64,000 bases of DNA from RYN-230 sp963841695 (GTDB taxonomy: Bacteria; Actinomycetota; Actinomycetes; Streptosporangiales; Streptosporangiaceae), in contig CAWJDQ010000015.1 of assembly GCA_963841695.1 (NCBI GenBank), positions 434,001-498,000 of the forward strand, read 5' to 3'. Positions 51,483-59,787 of this stretch are shown piece by piece. Below the pieces are notes generated by a model. The model ran no database searches. It had not been told where the DNA came from and saw nothing but the letters and a program-made list of their open reading frames with translations. The position numbers and the translations under genes were made by a program. How positions within the stretch are numbered: position 1 is the first letter of the stretch; each line of letters begins with the position of its first letter.

Positions 51483-52240
51483 AACTCGGCCGGCACGGGA
51501 AACAGGGCCGCCATGACCTGCACGGGCTGACCGGCGCGTTCGCGCTGGACGCCCTGACCGGGCTGGAGCTGGACCGGTTCGAGCACCATCTGGACCGCTG
51601 CCCGCCGTGCGAGAACGAGGTCCGCGGCTTCCGGGAGACCGCGACCAGGCTGGGCCTGGCGGTCGCCGCCAGCCCGCCGCCGGAGCTGCGTGAGCGGGTG
51701 CTCACCCTGGCTTCCGTCACCCGCCAGCTGCCCCCCGAAGTTCGCGGGGAGCCGTCGCCCCGGCGGCGGCCGGCCCGCAGCCCCTGGCTGCCCCGGGTGG
51801 GGGCCGCCGTGGCCGCGGCCGCGGTGGCGGCCGCGGTGGCGCTGGGTGTCGTCCAGTCCTCCACCCAGCGGCAGCTGGACCAGGCCCAGGCCGAGAACCG
51901 GTCGGTCGCTGCGGTGCTGGCCGCCCCGGACGCCCGGCTGGCCGTGCACCGCACCACCGCGGGCGGGGTGGCCACCGTGGTCGCCTCCCCGTCCCGGCAC
52001 GCGATGATCATCAGCACGTCCGGGCTGCCCGCGCTGGCCGGGGGCAAGGTCTACGAGCTGTGGTTCGTCTCGGACGGGACCGCCCGCCGGGCCGGGCTCC
52101 TCCCGGCGCCGGCCGCCGGGCGGACCGCGCCGCTGCTGGCGTCCGGCCTGGCCGCCGGCGACTCGGTCGCGCTGACGGTGGAGCCGGCCGGCGGCACCAG
52201 CCATCCCACCACCACGCCGATCGTGGTCATGGCCCTGTAG
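51479..52240 (+). CDS. rskA: Anti-sigma-K factor, RskA-like
   Basis: A 253-residue protein from GTG 51479, coupled to sigK. The N-terminal zinc-type anti-sigma domain has LHGLTGAFALDALTGLELDRFEHHLDRCPPCENEVRGF (H-x3-C-x2-C). One membrane helix is at about residues 103-122 (AAVAAAAVAAAVALGVV). The outside RskA domain is VHRTTAGGVATVVASPSRHAMIISTSGLPALAGGKVYELWFVS and later VALTVEPAGGTSHPTT. It holds SigK at the membrane and is cut in response to a signal, known from mycobacteria. Confidence 0.93.
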   Translation: MKLGRHGKQGRHDLHGLTGAFALDALTGLELDRFEHHLDRCPPCENEVRGFRETATRLGLAVAASPPPELRERVLTLASVTRQLPPEVRGEPSPRRRPARSPWLPRVGAAVAAAAVAAAVALGVVQSSTQRQLDQAQAENRSVAAVLAAPDARLAVHRTTAGGVATVVASPSRHAMIISTSGLPALAGGKVYELWFVSDGTARRAGLLPAPAAGRTAPLLASGLAAGDSVALTVEPAGGTSHPTTTPIVVMAL

Positions 52241-52249
52241 CAGCGATCC

Positions 52250-52282
52250 TGCCGCGGGACCCGGGCCGCCCGGCCCGCGGCA
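52250..52282 (+). terminator. Hairpin after rskA
   Basis: TGCCGCGGG (52250-52258) pairs with CCCGCGGCA (52274-52282); the interior CCGGG...CCCGG can also pair. A long GC stem just after the rskA stop, with no T-run. Confidence 0.65.
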
Positions 52283-52334
52283 CGCTGGGCCGTGATGGTC
52301 AGGGCGCGGCCCGGCTAGCCCTACGGTGGTGCCT

Positions 52335-53036
52335 ATGAGCGTGGCGAGCAGTGCCGCCGGCGCCGGGCTGCCCCCCGCGAAGGGCACCCCCCGTGTCCTG
52401 GTGGTGGAGGACGACCCCAGCCTGGCGACCCAGCTCGTGCGCGGGCTGAGCCGGGGCGGGTACCGGGTGGATCACGTGACCACGGGCCAGGAGGCGCTGG
52501 CGTCCGGGGACCCGGACGTCGTGCTGCTCGATCTGGGCCTGCCCGACGCGGACGGGGTGGAGGTGTGCCGCCGGCTGCGTGAGCGCTCGGATGCCGGCAT
52601 CATCATCGTCACCGCCCGGGGTGAGGAGCCGGAACGTGTCCTGGCGCTGGACGCGGGCGCCGATGACTACCTGGTCAAGCCGTTCGGGCTGGCTGAGCTG
52701 CTGGCCCGGATCCGGGCCGTGCTGCGCCGGATCCGGCCGGGCGGGGAGGTGCTGCGGCATGGCCCGCTCAGCGTCGACCTGCGCACCCGGAAGGTGACCG
52801 TGCAGGGCCGCGAGGTGGCGCTCACCCCGAAGGAGTTCGACATCCTGGAGTGCCTGGCCAGCGATCCGGGCCGGGTGATGACCCGCCAGGAGATCCTGGA
52901 GAGTGCCTGGGACGCGCACTGGTACGGCCCCACCAAGGTGCTGGACGTGCACGTGGCGGCGCTGCGCCGCAAGCTCGACGTGCCGGGCCTGATCGAGACG
53001 GCCTACGGCAGGGGCTTCCGGCTCGGCGAGGTCTGA
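52335..53036 (+). CDS. OmpR-type response regulator
   Basis: A 233-residue regulator from ATG 52335. The receiver has VLVVEDDPSLATQL, phospho-acceptor Asp in DVVLLDLGLPDADG (about residue 61) and DYLVKPFGLAELLARI (Lys). The winged-helix output domain is VALTPKEFDILECLASDPGRVMTRQEIL and VLDVHVAALRRKLDVPGLIETAYGRGFRL. It shares one base (TGATG) with the kinase start, so the two are coupled. Gene target unknown. Confidence 0.95.
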   Translation: MSVASSAAGAGLPPAKGTPRVLVVEDDPSLATQLVRGLSRGGYRVDHVTTGQEALASGDPDVVLLDLGLPDADGVEVCRRLRERSDAGIIIVTARGEEPERVLALDAGADDYLVKPFGLAELLARIRAVLRRIRPGGEVLRHGPLSVDLRTRKVTVQGREVALTPKEFDILECLASDPGRVMTRQEILESAWDAHWYGPTKVLDVHVAALRRKLDVPGLIETAYGRGFRLGEV

Positions 53037-54418
53037 TGGCCCGGCGCATCGTGCTCACGATGCTCGCCCTGATCGGGGCGTTGCTGGTGACGACCGTGGT
53101 GCCACTGGGGCCGATCACCACCGGTCACGAGCGGAGTTCCTTCCGGCAGGACACGATGCTGTCGGCGCGCGAGCTGGCCGAGCTGGCCGAGGACCGGCTG
53201 GCCGACCCGCCGCCCGCCGGGCTCGCCGCGGTAGCCCGGGCGCTGGCCCAGGCCCGGCGGGCGGGCGAGCAGGTCCGGGTGTACAGCACCGCCCGCCGCC
53301 TGGTCACCGGCACCGGCGGGCCCGACGCCGCGATCCCCGCCGCCACGCTCACCGCGGCGCTGCACGGCCGGACCGTGGTGGACACCCGGATCGATGACCG
53401 GCTGCGGGTGACGATCCCGGTGCTGGGGGACTCCGGCGACGTGGTGGTCGGGGCCGTCGTGCTGTCCAGGTCGTCGGAGGAACTGGAGGAACGGGTCGGC
53501 GTCCTGTGGGCCTGGCTGGCCGCGGTGGCCCTGGCCGGCCTGGCCGCTGCGGCGGTCGCGGCGATCGCACTGGCCCGGTGGGTCAGCCGCCCGCTGAGCT
53601 CCCTGGACGCCGCCGCCCAGCGGCTCGGCAGCGGGGAGCTGGACACCCGGTCGGCCGCCGGGAACGGGCCGCCCGAGGTGCGGCGGCTGGCCCGCAATTT
53701 CAACGGCATGGCGGGGCGGCTGGAGTCCCTGGTGCACGGGAACCGGGCCACGATGGCGGACGTCTCCCACCAGCTGCGCACGCCGCTGGCCGCGCTCCGG
53801 CTCCGGCTGGACGTGCTCAGCCAGGACACTGACCCGCAGACGGCGGAGGAACTCGCCGGGGCACAGGGCGAGATCGCCCGGCTGTCGCATCTGGTGGACG
53901 GCCTGCTGGCCCTGGCCCGCGCGGAGAACGTGCTGGTCGAGCCGGTCAGCGTGCGGGTTGACGAGGTGATCGCGGACCGGGCGGCGGCCTGGCGGCCGGT
54001 GGCGGAGGAGCGGGGGGTCGAGCTGCGCCCGTCGTGCCCCGGCCCGGTGCCGGCCGTAGCCGGCCAGGGGCACCTGGAACAGGTCCTGGACAACCTGCTG
54101 GCCAACGCGCTGGACGCGGTCCCGGCGGGCGGCCATGTCGAGGTCAGCGCGGCCGCCGGGGGAGACGGGGCCCGGGTGGTGGTGGCGGACGACGGGCCCG
54201 GGATGACCCCCCGCCAGCAGCAGATGGCGTTCCGCCGGTTCGTCAGCGCCGCGCCCGGCGGGGCCGGGCTGGGCCTGGCCATCGTGCACCGCCTGGTTAC
54301 CTCCAACGGCGGGTCGGCCGCGCTGTCGGATACCCCGGGCGGGGGACTGACCGTCACCGTGACCCTGCCGGCCGAGCGGCCGGGCCGGGCCCGCCGGCCG
54401 GGCCCGGCGTCCGACTGA
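53036..54418 (+). CDS. OmpR-partner sensor histidine kinase
   Basis: A 460-residue kinase from ATG 53036. The first membrane helix is about residues 5-24, a sensor loop runs to about 155, and the second helix is about 156-178 (LWAWLAAVALAGLAAAAVAAIALA). HAMP follows (WVSRPLSSLDAAAQRLGSGELDTR). The HisKA His is in MADVSHQLRTPLAALRLRLDVL (about residue 244). HATPase: VLDNLLANALDAVPAGG (N box), VADDGPGM (G1), and GLGLAIVHRLVTSNGG (G2). Nothing is missing. A terminator overlaps its stop codon. Confidence 0.95.
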   Translation: MARRIVLTMLALIGALLVTTVVPLGPITTGHERSSFRQDTMLSARELAELAEDRLADPPPAGLAAVARALAQARRAGEQVRVYSTARRLVTGTGGPDAAIPAATLTAALHGRTVVDTRIDDRLRVTIPVLGDSGDVVVGAVVLSRSSEELEERVGVLWAWLAAVALAGLAAAAVAAIALARWVSRPLSSLDAAAQRLGSGELDTRSAAGNGPPEVRRLARNFNGMAGRLESLVHGNRATMADVSHQLRTPLAALRLRLDVLSQDTDPQTAEELAGAQGEIARLSHLVDGLLALARAENVLVEPVSVRVDEVIADRAAAWRPVAEERGVELRPSCPGPVPAVAGQGHLEQVLDNLLANALDAVPAGGHVEVSAAAGGDGARVVVADDGPGMTPRQQQMAFRRFVSAAPGGAGLGLAIVHRLVTSNGGSAALSDTPGGGLTVTVTLPAERPGRARRPGPASD

Positions 54419-54430
54419 AGTCGGGCTTTT
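54411..54430 (+). terminator. Rho-independent terminator overlapping the kinase stop
   Basis: CCGAC (54411-54415), loop TGAA, GTCGG (54420-54424), then GCTTTT to 54430. The kinase TGA is inside the loop. One of the few hairpins in this window with a T-run. Confidence 0.7.
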
Positions 54431-54575
54431 CCTAACCGGTTCTGAACCAGTCCTGAACGGGTTCCCGGGCGCCTCCCCAGCAGGCTTGAGACGCGGGATC
54501 AGGTGCCCCGCACGTTCTGGCCGGGCGGGCGCTCTCGCGCAGGCCTGCCGCGGCCAGCAGGGAGGAAGTGAGCGG

Positions 54576-55397
54576 ATGACGGGCTACCGACCGGGGCCCG
54601 GGGCCCGCCGTGATCTCGGCGCTCCGCGGGACCCCCGGCCTCCGGGTGGCCACCGCCGTTCGCTCGGCCCGTACGGCCCCCGCGAGGAGCCCGACCCGGA
54701 GGATCCCGGCGGCCATTACCCCCGGCCGCCCCGGCGGCCGCAGCCGTCCCCGCTTCCCTGGGAACAGCCTGGCCCGGCCCGGCCGGCTGTTCCCAGGGAC
54801 ACCACCGGGGGGGCGGAGGGGAACGAGCGGCTCACCGCCGCAGCCGGCGCCGTGCTCCTGGTCCTCTTCGCCGCCGAGGGCTTCACCATCCTGTCCATCC
54901 ACCAGCTGATCACCGTGCACTTCTTCCTCGGCATGCTGCTGATCGGCCCCGTCGGGCTCAAGGTCGGCTCGGTGATCTACCGGTTCACCCGGTACTACAC
55001 CGGAGCCCCCGACTACCGGCGCAAAGGCCCGCCTGCGCCGCTGCTGCGCCTGCTCGGGCCCTTCGTCCTGCTCACCTCCGTCGGTGTGATCGGCACCGGG
55101 GTGGCGCTGGCCTTCGCCGGGTCGGCCGCCGGGCCGTGGCTCTTCCTGCACAAGGCGTTCTTCGTGCTCTGGTTCGGCGTGATGACCATCCACGTCCTCG
55201 CGTACGTCTGGCGGCTGCCCCGCCTCATCGGGCCGGACCTGCGCGGCCCGGCCGGCTTCAACCGGGCCCGCGCGGTCCTGGCCGGCCGCTCCGCGCGCTG
55301 GCTGCTGCTGGCCGGCTCGATCCTGGCCGGCCTGCTCATCGCGGCGATGACCGTGCACCTGGCCGCCCCGTGGGCCGGGTTCCACCACACCGGATGA
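54576..55397 (+). CDS. Membrane protein, cytochrome b561-like
   Basis: A 273-residue protein from ATG 54576, preceded by GGAGGAAGTG. The first 80 residues are a Pro/Arg-rich cytoplasmic tail. Five hydrophobic helices follow: AAAGAVLLVLFAAEGFTIL, ITVHFFLGMLLIGPVGLKVG, GPFVLLTSVGVIGTGVALAF, FLHKAFFVLWFGVMTIHVLAYVWRLP and WLLLAGSILAGLLIAAMTV. His residues in HFFLG, LHKAFF and IHVLAY are placed as heme ligands would be in b561/ferric-reductase-like proteins. The function is otherwise unknown. Confidence 0.8.
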   Translation: MTGYRPGPGARRDLGAPRDPRPPGGHRRSLGPYGPREEPDPEDPGGHYPRPPRRPQPSPLPWEQPGPARPAVPRDTTGGAEGNERLTAAAGAVLLVLFAAEGFTILSIHQLITVHFFLGMLLIGPVGLKVGSVIYRFTRYYTGAPDYRRKGPPAPLLRLLGPFVLLTSVGVIGTGVALAFAGSAAGPWLFLHKAFFVLWFGVMTIHVLAYVWRLPRLIGPDLRGPAGFNRARAVLAGRSARWLLLAGSILAGLLIAAMTVHLAAPWAGFHHTG

Positions 55398-55427
55398 GCG
55401 GGGCACGGGGTCCTGGCGGGTGAGGTT

Positions 55428-55901
55428 ATGGCGAATGTGACGGGCCCGGGGGGCTGCGAGGCGTGCGGCCAGCCGATCCCCCCGCAGCACGGGAGAGGCC
55501 GGCGACGCCGGTTCTGCGGCGCGACCTGCCGCAGCGCTGCCCGGCGGGCACGCGACCGGTCCCGCCGGGGCCCCGTGCCGCACCCGTCCCCGGCCGCGGG
55601 CCGGCGTTCCGCGGGCGCCGGGCCGCGCGGCGACGCGCCCGGCGGGGCAGACCCTCTGGCGGCGGCGCTCCAGCGCGCGGCGGCTCGCCTGGCGGCGGAA
55701 CTGGCCGACCCGGCGGCGCTGCCGCTGGAGGCCGTGGCGGCAGCCCGGGAACTGTCCGGCGTCACGGACGCCGCCCTGCGCGCCGCCGTGGACCGGGCCC
55801 GGGCGGCCGGGCAGAGCTGGGGCAGGATCGGTGAGGTGCTCGGCACCACCCGGCAGGCCGCGTTCCAGCGCTTCGGGCACCCGGACCCGCACCGCGGGTG
55901 A
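55428..55901 (+). CDS. Zinc-finger plus HTH-like protein
   Basis: A 157-residue protein from ATG 55428. The N-terminus CEACGQPIPPQHGRGRRRRFCGATCRSAARRAR has C-x2-C and C-x3-C, a small zinc-binding unit. A disordered linker (Arg/Pro/Gly-rich) runs to about residue 80. The C-terminal LRAAVDRARAAGQSWGRIGEVLGTTRQAAFQRFG is an HTH of the type often found in actinobacteria. Probably DNA-binding; target unknown. Confidence 0.82.
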   Translation: MANVTGPGGCEACGQPIPPQHGRGRRRRFCGATCRSAARRARDRSRRGPVPHPSPAAGRRSAGAGPRGDAPGGADPLAAALQRAAARLAAELADPAALPLEAVAAARELSGVTDAALRAAVDRARAAGQSWGRIGEVLGTTRQAAFQRFGHPDPHRG

Positions 55902-55905
55902 CCGT

Positions 55906-55927
55906 CCCCGGGCCTGGCGGCCCGGGG
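55906..55927. terminator. Bidirectional hairpin between convergent genes
   Basis: CCCCGGGCC (55906-55914), loop TGGC, GGCCCGGGG (55919-55927). Perfect 9-bp stem between the stop of the zinc-finger gene and the end of the toxin gene, so it probably terminates both units. Confidence 0.7.
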
Positions 55928-55938
55928 AGCGCGGCGGG

Positions 55939-56253
55939 TCAGGCCTCGTAGTCGAAGATCAGCGCCAGGGCGTCGTCCAGCTTGCGCATGGTCTCCTCGG
56001 CGAGCTGGCCGATCCGGTCACCGGAGAGCCTGCTGCGGCGCACCCGGACCGCGGAGTACGACTCCAGATGCCCGGAGACCGGATCGTTGCGGCTGAGCGC
56101 CACGACGTAAGGGGTCTCGGTCAGGTCCGGCCGGTCGCTCACCTTGACCACCACGGGGTGGCCGGTGATCGCGTTGAAGCCGTCGTTGCTGACGATGGCC
56201 ACGTAGCCGGCCCGGGCTACTCCCTTATACGCGAAAATGTCACCGCGGTTCAC
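55939..56253 (-). CDS. MazF/PemK-like toxin
   Basis: A 104-residue protein from ATG 56253. It begins NRGDIFAYKGVARAGYVAIVSNDGFN, the RGD-I and VSND-x-FN pattern of MazF-type mRNA endonucleases. Later VALSRNDPVSGHL, YSAVRVRRSRLSGDRIGQLAEETMRKLDDAL gives the typical C-terminal helix. The start overlaps the stop of the upstream gene, its presumed antitoxin. Both follow the encapsulin gene on the same strand. Confidence 0.83.
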   Translation of the reverse strand: MNRGDIFAYKGVARAGYVAIVSNDGFNAITGHPVVVKVSDRPDLTETPYVVALSRNDPVSGHLESYSAVRVRRSRLSGDRIGQLAEETMRKLDDALALIFDYEA

Positions 56254-56498
56254 GCGGCGCCCTTGCCGGCGCTAGGCGGGAAGTCGCTCGCGTTAGCCTC
56301 CGTCCACTCCGCCCAGTCGTGACCAGTGGTCTTGTCGGCTTCGGCGATCACGCTCGCCGCGTCGCGCTGGATCTTCTCCCGCGCGGCCCGGGTCATCCAC
56401 GCCGACATGGACAGCCCTGCGCGGTCAGCCTCGGCGCGGGCCTGCCGGTAGGCGCGCTCACCCATGCTGATGCTGAAGGTCTTCACGGACATGTTCAC
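56250..56498 (-). CDS. Antitoxin of the MazF-like pair
   Basis: An 81-83-residue protein; start is ATG 56492 or GTG 56498 with no strong ribosome site, so a leaderless message is possible. The N-terminus SVKTFSISMGERAYRQARAEADRAGLSMSAWMTRAAREK is the ribbon-helix-helix-like type, and the C-terminus (DKTTGHDWAEWTEANASDFPPS) is acidic and likely the toxin-binding tail. The stop overlaps the toxin start by 4 bases. Codon frame is open further upstream through a 15-base repeat (see repeat entry). Confidence 0.82.
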   Translation of the reverse strand: MNMSVKTFSISMGERAYRQARAEADRAGLSMSAWMTRAAREKIQRDAASVIAEADKTTGHDWAEWTEANASDFPPSAGKGAA

Positions 56499-56545
56499 AA
56501 CGCTAGCAATGAGAATCCTGTGAAGGGGGCCGAACGCCCCGATCA

Positions 56546-56620
56546 GGCCGCCCGGGTCAGGGCCGCCCGGGTCAGGGCCGCCCGGGTCAGGGCCGCCCGG
56601 GTCAGGGCCGCCCGGGTCAG
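56546..56620. repeat. Five perfect copies of a 15-bp tandem repeat
   Basis: GGCCGCCCGGGTCAG occurs at 56546-56560, 56561-56575, 56576-56590, 56591-56605 and 56606-56620 without any mismatch. The encapsulin stop codon (56617-56619) falls in the last unit. The array lies in the 118-base spacer between encapsulin and the antitoxin. Being a multiple of 3 it stays open in the antitoxin frame as (G-G-P-D-P) units. Confidence 0.97.
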
Positions 56621-57420
56621 GGGGCAGCGGCCAGGGCGACCGAGGCCTCCGACGTGTAGACCAGGAACGTGAACGTCTCCTGGAGGTACAGCTCCACGCT
56701 GGCCGCATCATGGCTGACGTACCCGATCGAGATGTCCTGGCCGAGATGCAGGTCGAAGTCGCCGCCCCGGGTGGTGAGCACGAAGGCGCCCTCGATGGCC
56801 GGGGCCCAGATGATCTCCCCGTCGATCAGCCGCTTGATCTGCTCATGGATCGGGTAGCCGTGGTCACGCGTCTCGCTCACCGCGGTGTAGGCGTCGGCGC
56901 TGAGCACGACCGAGTACGGGCCGTTCACCCCCGCGATCCGCAGGTAACGCAGGGCCTCAGCGACCGCCTCGGGGTAGGTGAGCACGTCGCCCGGGAGGGT
57001 CATGGGCGGGTTGCTCGTCTCCTGCCTGACCCCGGTGATGTCCGCGGCCGCGTATCCCTCGAAGACCGCCCGGTCCTCGGCGAACGCCATCTGCTTGGCG
57101 GCGTCCTTCACCGGCTGCCAGTCGGAATCCTGGGCGCCGCGGAGGACGTCATCGACCGCGCTCCGGTCCACCCGGAACGGGACGCGGAACTCGACGACCG
57201 GCTTGATCTTGCGCTGCCGGGCGAGCACCCCGTCGTGCGGGGCCTCGATGTCGCGCAGATGCCCGGTGCCGACCGCGGACAGCGTGCTGCCGCCAGGCCC
57301 GGACACGTCGACCACCCGGCGGCCCGCCAGATGGCGCTTGAGGGTGCGGGTCGCCTCTTCCTCGATCTGGGACCAGGCTGCGTCAGAGATCGGGGCCAGT
57401 TCCCGGTGCAGGTTATCCAT
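56617..57420 (-). CDS. Encapsulin shell protein (family 1)
   Basis: A 267-residue HK97-fold protein that self-assembles into a nanocompartment. The pattern is typical: MDNLHRELAPISDAAWSQIEEEATRTLKRHLAGRRVVDVSGPGG at the start, then LRDIEAPHDGVLARQRKIKPVVEFRVPF, AAKQMAFAEDRAVFEGYAAA, YSVVLSADAYTAVSE, GYPIHEQIKRLIDGEIIWAPAIEGAFVLTTRGGDFDLHLGQDISIGY and the C-terminal LYLQETFTFLVYTSEAS. Length is normal for the T=1 type. The start ATG lies inside the end of the DyP gene (8-base overlap), so shell and cargo are co-translated. Confidence 0.97.
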   Translation of the reverse strand: MDNLHRELAPISDAAWSQIEEEATRTLKRHLAGRRVVDVSGPGGSTLSAVGTGHLRDIEAPHDGVLARQRKIKPVVEFRVPFRVDRSAVDDVLRGAQDSDWQPVKDAAKQMAFAEDRAVFEGYAAADITGVRQETSNPPMTLPGDVLTYPEAVAEALRYLRIAGVNGPYSVVLSADAYTAVSETRDHGYPIHEQIKRLIDGEIIWAPAIEGAFVLTTRGGDFDLHLGQDISIGYVSHDAASVELYLQETFTFLVYTSEASVALAAAP

Positions 57421-58570
57421 GCTGCGTCACTCCTCGTAGGCTGCCGATGCCGAGTGATCCGGCGGATCCGGGCGGTGCGGCCGGCCCGGCTGCCTGATCG
57501 TCAACTGTGCCGTCCTGCCCCGGCCCGTCCTGACCGGTGGTGTCCTGCCCGGTGCTGTCCTGCCCCGGCCCGGCCGGGGCCGGGCCGCTGTCCGCCGGGT
57601 CGTCAGCCAGGCTCTCCAGCAGCGGCATCGACGGCACGAAGAACAGGCTGCCGGTCACCGCGCGGCTGACGTCCAGCAGCCGGTCGTAATTGCCGGGCGG
57701 CCGCCCGACGAACATGTTGACCAGCATCAGCTCGATGGTGGCCGGGGACCGCGCGTAGCCGATGAAGTACGTGCCGAACTCGCCCCGGGCCGCATGACCG
57801 AACGGCATGTTGTCCCGGACGATGTCGATCTCCTCGCCGTTCTCGGTGATCGTGGTCAGCGCATTGTGCGCGTAGGTCGGCTTGACGTCGTCGTCGAGCT
57901 CGATGTCGGCCAGCTTGGTCCGCCCGATGATGCGCTCCTGCTCCTCGGTGGGCAGGGTGTTCCAGCGGGGCAGGTCGTGCAGGTACTTCTGCACGATCAC
58001 GTAGCTGCCGCCCGCGTAGGCCGGGTCCTCGTCCCCGATGACCGTCGCCTCGACCGCGTCCTGGCCGGTGGGGTTCTCCGTCCCGTCGACGAACCCGATG
58101 AGGTCGCGGTCGTCGAAGTAGCGGAAGCCGTGCACCTCATCCGACGTGTCCACGGCCGCACCGAGCCGCAGGGTGATCTGGGCGGCCAGCTCGAAGCACA
58201 GGTCCATCCGGTCGGCGCGGATGTGGAACAGCAGGTCGCCGGGGGTGGCCACCGCGTGCCGGCCGTCGGCCTCGATTTCCCGGAACTGGTGCAGCCCGGC
58301 CGGCCGCTCGGGGCCCGCCAGCCGGTCCCACATCCCGGCTCCGAAGCCCATCACGCAGGTCAGCGAGGCCTCGAGGGCGCGGAAACCCACCGCCCGGAGC
58401 AGCGCGCCCAGATCGCCGCACACGTCGCGGACGGCCGCGTCGCCCGCCGGGCCCGGCCGCACGGTGACGACCAGGAAGATGGCCGCACGCGTCAGCGGGG
58501 CCGCGACCGGCTGCGTCACCGGCTGCGGGGCGGGACCGGCCGCGGGTCGCGGCGCTCCATCCAGGGTCAT
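57413..58570 (-). CDS. Dye-decolorizing peroxidase, encapsulin cargo
   Basis: A 385-residue heme peroxidase. The catalytic motif GFVDGTENP (Asp of GxxDG, about residue 162) and the proximal heme His region (DIVRDNMPFGHAARGEFGTYFIGY) are present. The last 45 residues after LLESLADDPADSGP form a flexible linker with repeated T/G-Q-D units, ending with SAGSLGIGSLRG, the known targeting peptide that docks DyP inside encapsulins. It reduces hydrogen peroxide using dyes, lignin-like compounds or other donors. It overlaps the shell gene by 8 bases. Confidence 0.97.
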   Translation of the reverse strand: MTLDGAPRPAAGPAPQPVTQPVAAPLTRAAIFLVVTVRPGPAGDAAVRDVCGDLGALLRAVGFRALEASLTCVMGFGAGMWDRLAGPERPAGLHQFREIEADGRHAVATPGDLLFHIRADRMDLCFELAAQITLRLGAAVDTSDEVHGFRYFDDRDLIGFVDGTENPTGQDAVEATVIGDEDPAYAGGSYVIVQKYLHDLPRWNTLPTEEQERIIGRTKLADIELDDDVKPTYAHNALTTITENGEEIDIVRDNMPFGHAARGEFGTYFIGYARSPATIELMLVNMFVGRPPGNYDRLLDVSRAVTGSLFFVPSMPLLESLADDPADSGPAPAGPGQDSTGQDTTGQDGPGQDGTVDDQAAGPAAPPGSAGSLGIGSLRGVTQHG

Positions 58571-58659
58571 CAGCGGTCCTGGTGCTCGGTGTTCCTGGTG
58601 CTCGTGGTGTGCAGCAGTACGGGTCCGTCAGGGGATACCTGTGTCTACGGTACCGGCGC

Positions 58660-59709
58660 TCACAAGTGCGGCCCGAGCAGGGTCAGGTCCGCGGGCGACA
58701 GCCGGTCGCGGGCCGTCTTGGCCTGATGCCAGTAGGGGTAGAGCAGCGTCGGCTCGCTGACCTTGTCGAGCCGCTCCAGCTCTGCGTCGCCGAGCTTCAG
58801 GTCGGCCGCGGCCAGGTTGTCCGCCAGCTGATCGGTGGTCCGCGCGCCGACCACGAGCGAGGTCACGGCGGGCTTGCGCAGCAGGTAGGCCAGGGCGACC
58901 TGGGCGGCGGAGACCCCGTACCCGGCGCCGATCTCGAGCAGCACCTCGACGGTGTCGTACAGCTTCTCCTGGTCGTAGACCGGGGGCTCGTTCCAGTCGG
59001 TCAGCTGCCGGGAGCCGGAGTCCGGCCGCTGGTCACGGCGGTACTTCCCGGACAGCAGCCCGCCCGCGAGCGGGCTCCACACCAGCACGCCCAGCCCCTG
59101 GTCCACCGCCGCGGGGATCAGCTCGTACTCGGCGTCACGGGCCTGCAGCGAGTAGTAGATCTGCTCGCTGACGAACCGGGGCAGGCCATGCAGGCTGGAC
59201 GTGCCGAGGGCCTTCATCAGCTGCCAGCCGGCGTAGTTGGAGACGCCGACGTAGCGGACCTTGCCCGAGCGGACCAGCAGGTCCAGCGCCTCCAGCGTCT
59301 CCTCCAGCGGCGTCACCCCGTCCCACTCGTGCACCTGGTAGAGGTCGATGTGATCGGTGCGCAGGCGGCGCAGGCTGGCCTCGCAGCCGGAGACGATGTG
59401 GTGCAGCGACAGGCCGGCGTCGTTGGGGCCGTCGCCCATCGGCATCCGGACTTTGGTGGCCAGCAGCACCTCGCCGCGGCGCCCGTCGAGGACCTCGCCG
59501 ACAATCTCCTCGGAAAGCCCGGCCGAGTACACGTCGGCGGTGTCGATGAGGTTCACCCCGGCGTCCAGGCACTGGTCCACCTGGCGCCGGGCCTCGTCCA
59601 CGCCGGTCGAGCCGACGCTCGCGAACCCCCCGGTGCCGCCGAAGGTCATCGTGCCCATGGTGAGCACGGAAATCCGGACTCCTGATCTGCCCAGCGTTCG
59701 GTATTCCAC
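58660..59709 (-). CDS. Aldo-keto reductase
   Basis: A 349-residue NADPH-dependent oxidoreductase. It begins MEYRTLGRSGVRISVLTMGTMTFGG, has NLIDTADVYSAGLSEEIVGEVL (Asp, Tyr of the tetrad), EVLLATKVRM (Lys), HIDLYQVHEWD (His), VRYVGVSNYAGWQL, and VGARTTDQLADNLAAADL (cofactor end). It is complete, unlike the remnant at 24751-25203. It stands about 90 bases before the DyP operon on the same strand; a role in the same pathway is only a guess. Confidence 0.95.
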   Translation of the reverse strand: MEYRTLGRSGVRISVLTMGTMTFGGTGGFASVGSTGVDEARRQVDQCLDAGVNLIDTADVYSAGLSEEIVGEVLDGRRGEVLLATKVRMPMGDGPNDAGLSLHHIVSGCEASLRRLRTDHIDLYQVHEWDGVTPLEETLEALDLLVRSGKVRYVGVSNYAGWQLMKALGTSSLHGLPRFVSEQIYYSLQARDAEYELIPAAVDQGLGVLVWSPLAGGLLSGKYRRDQRPDSGSRQLTDWNEPPVYDQEKLYDTVEVLLEIGAGYGVSAAQVALAYLLRKPAVTSLVVGARTTDQLADNLAAADLKLGDAELERLDKVSEPTLLYPYWHQAKTARDRLSPADLTLLGPHL

Positions 59710-59787
59710 GGGAGAAACCCTATCCAGTGCGTCGCAGCGCCCTACCGGCGGTCTGTCTGGATCGCAGGCTTCCCGCGGGCAGGCCGT

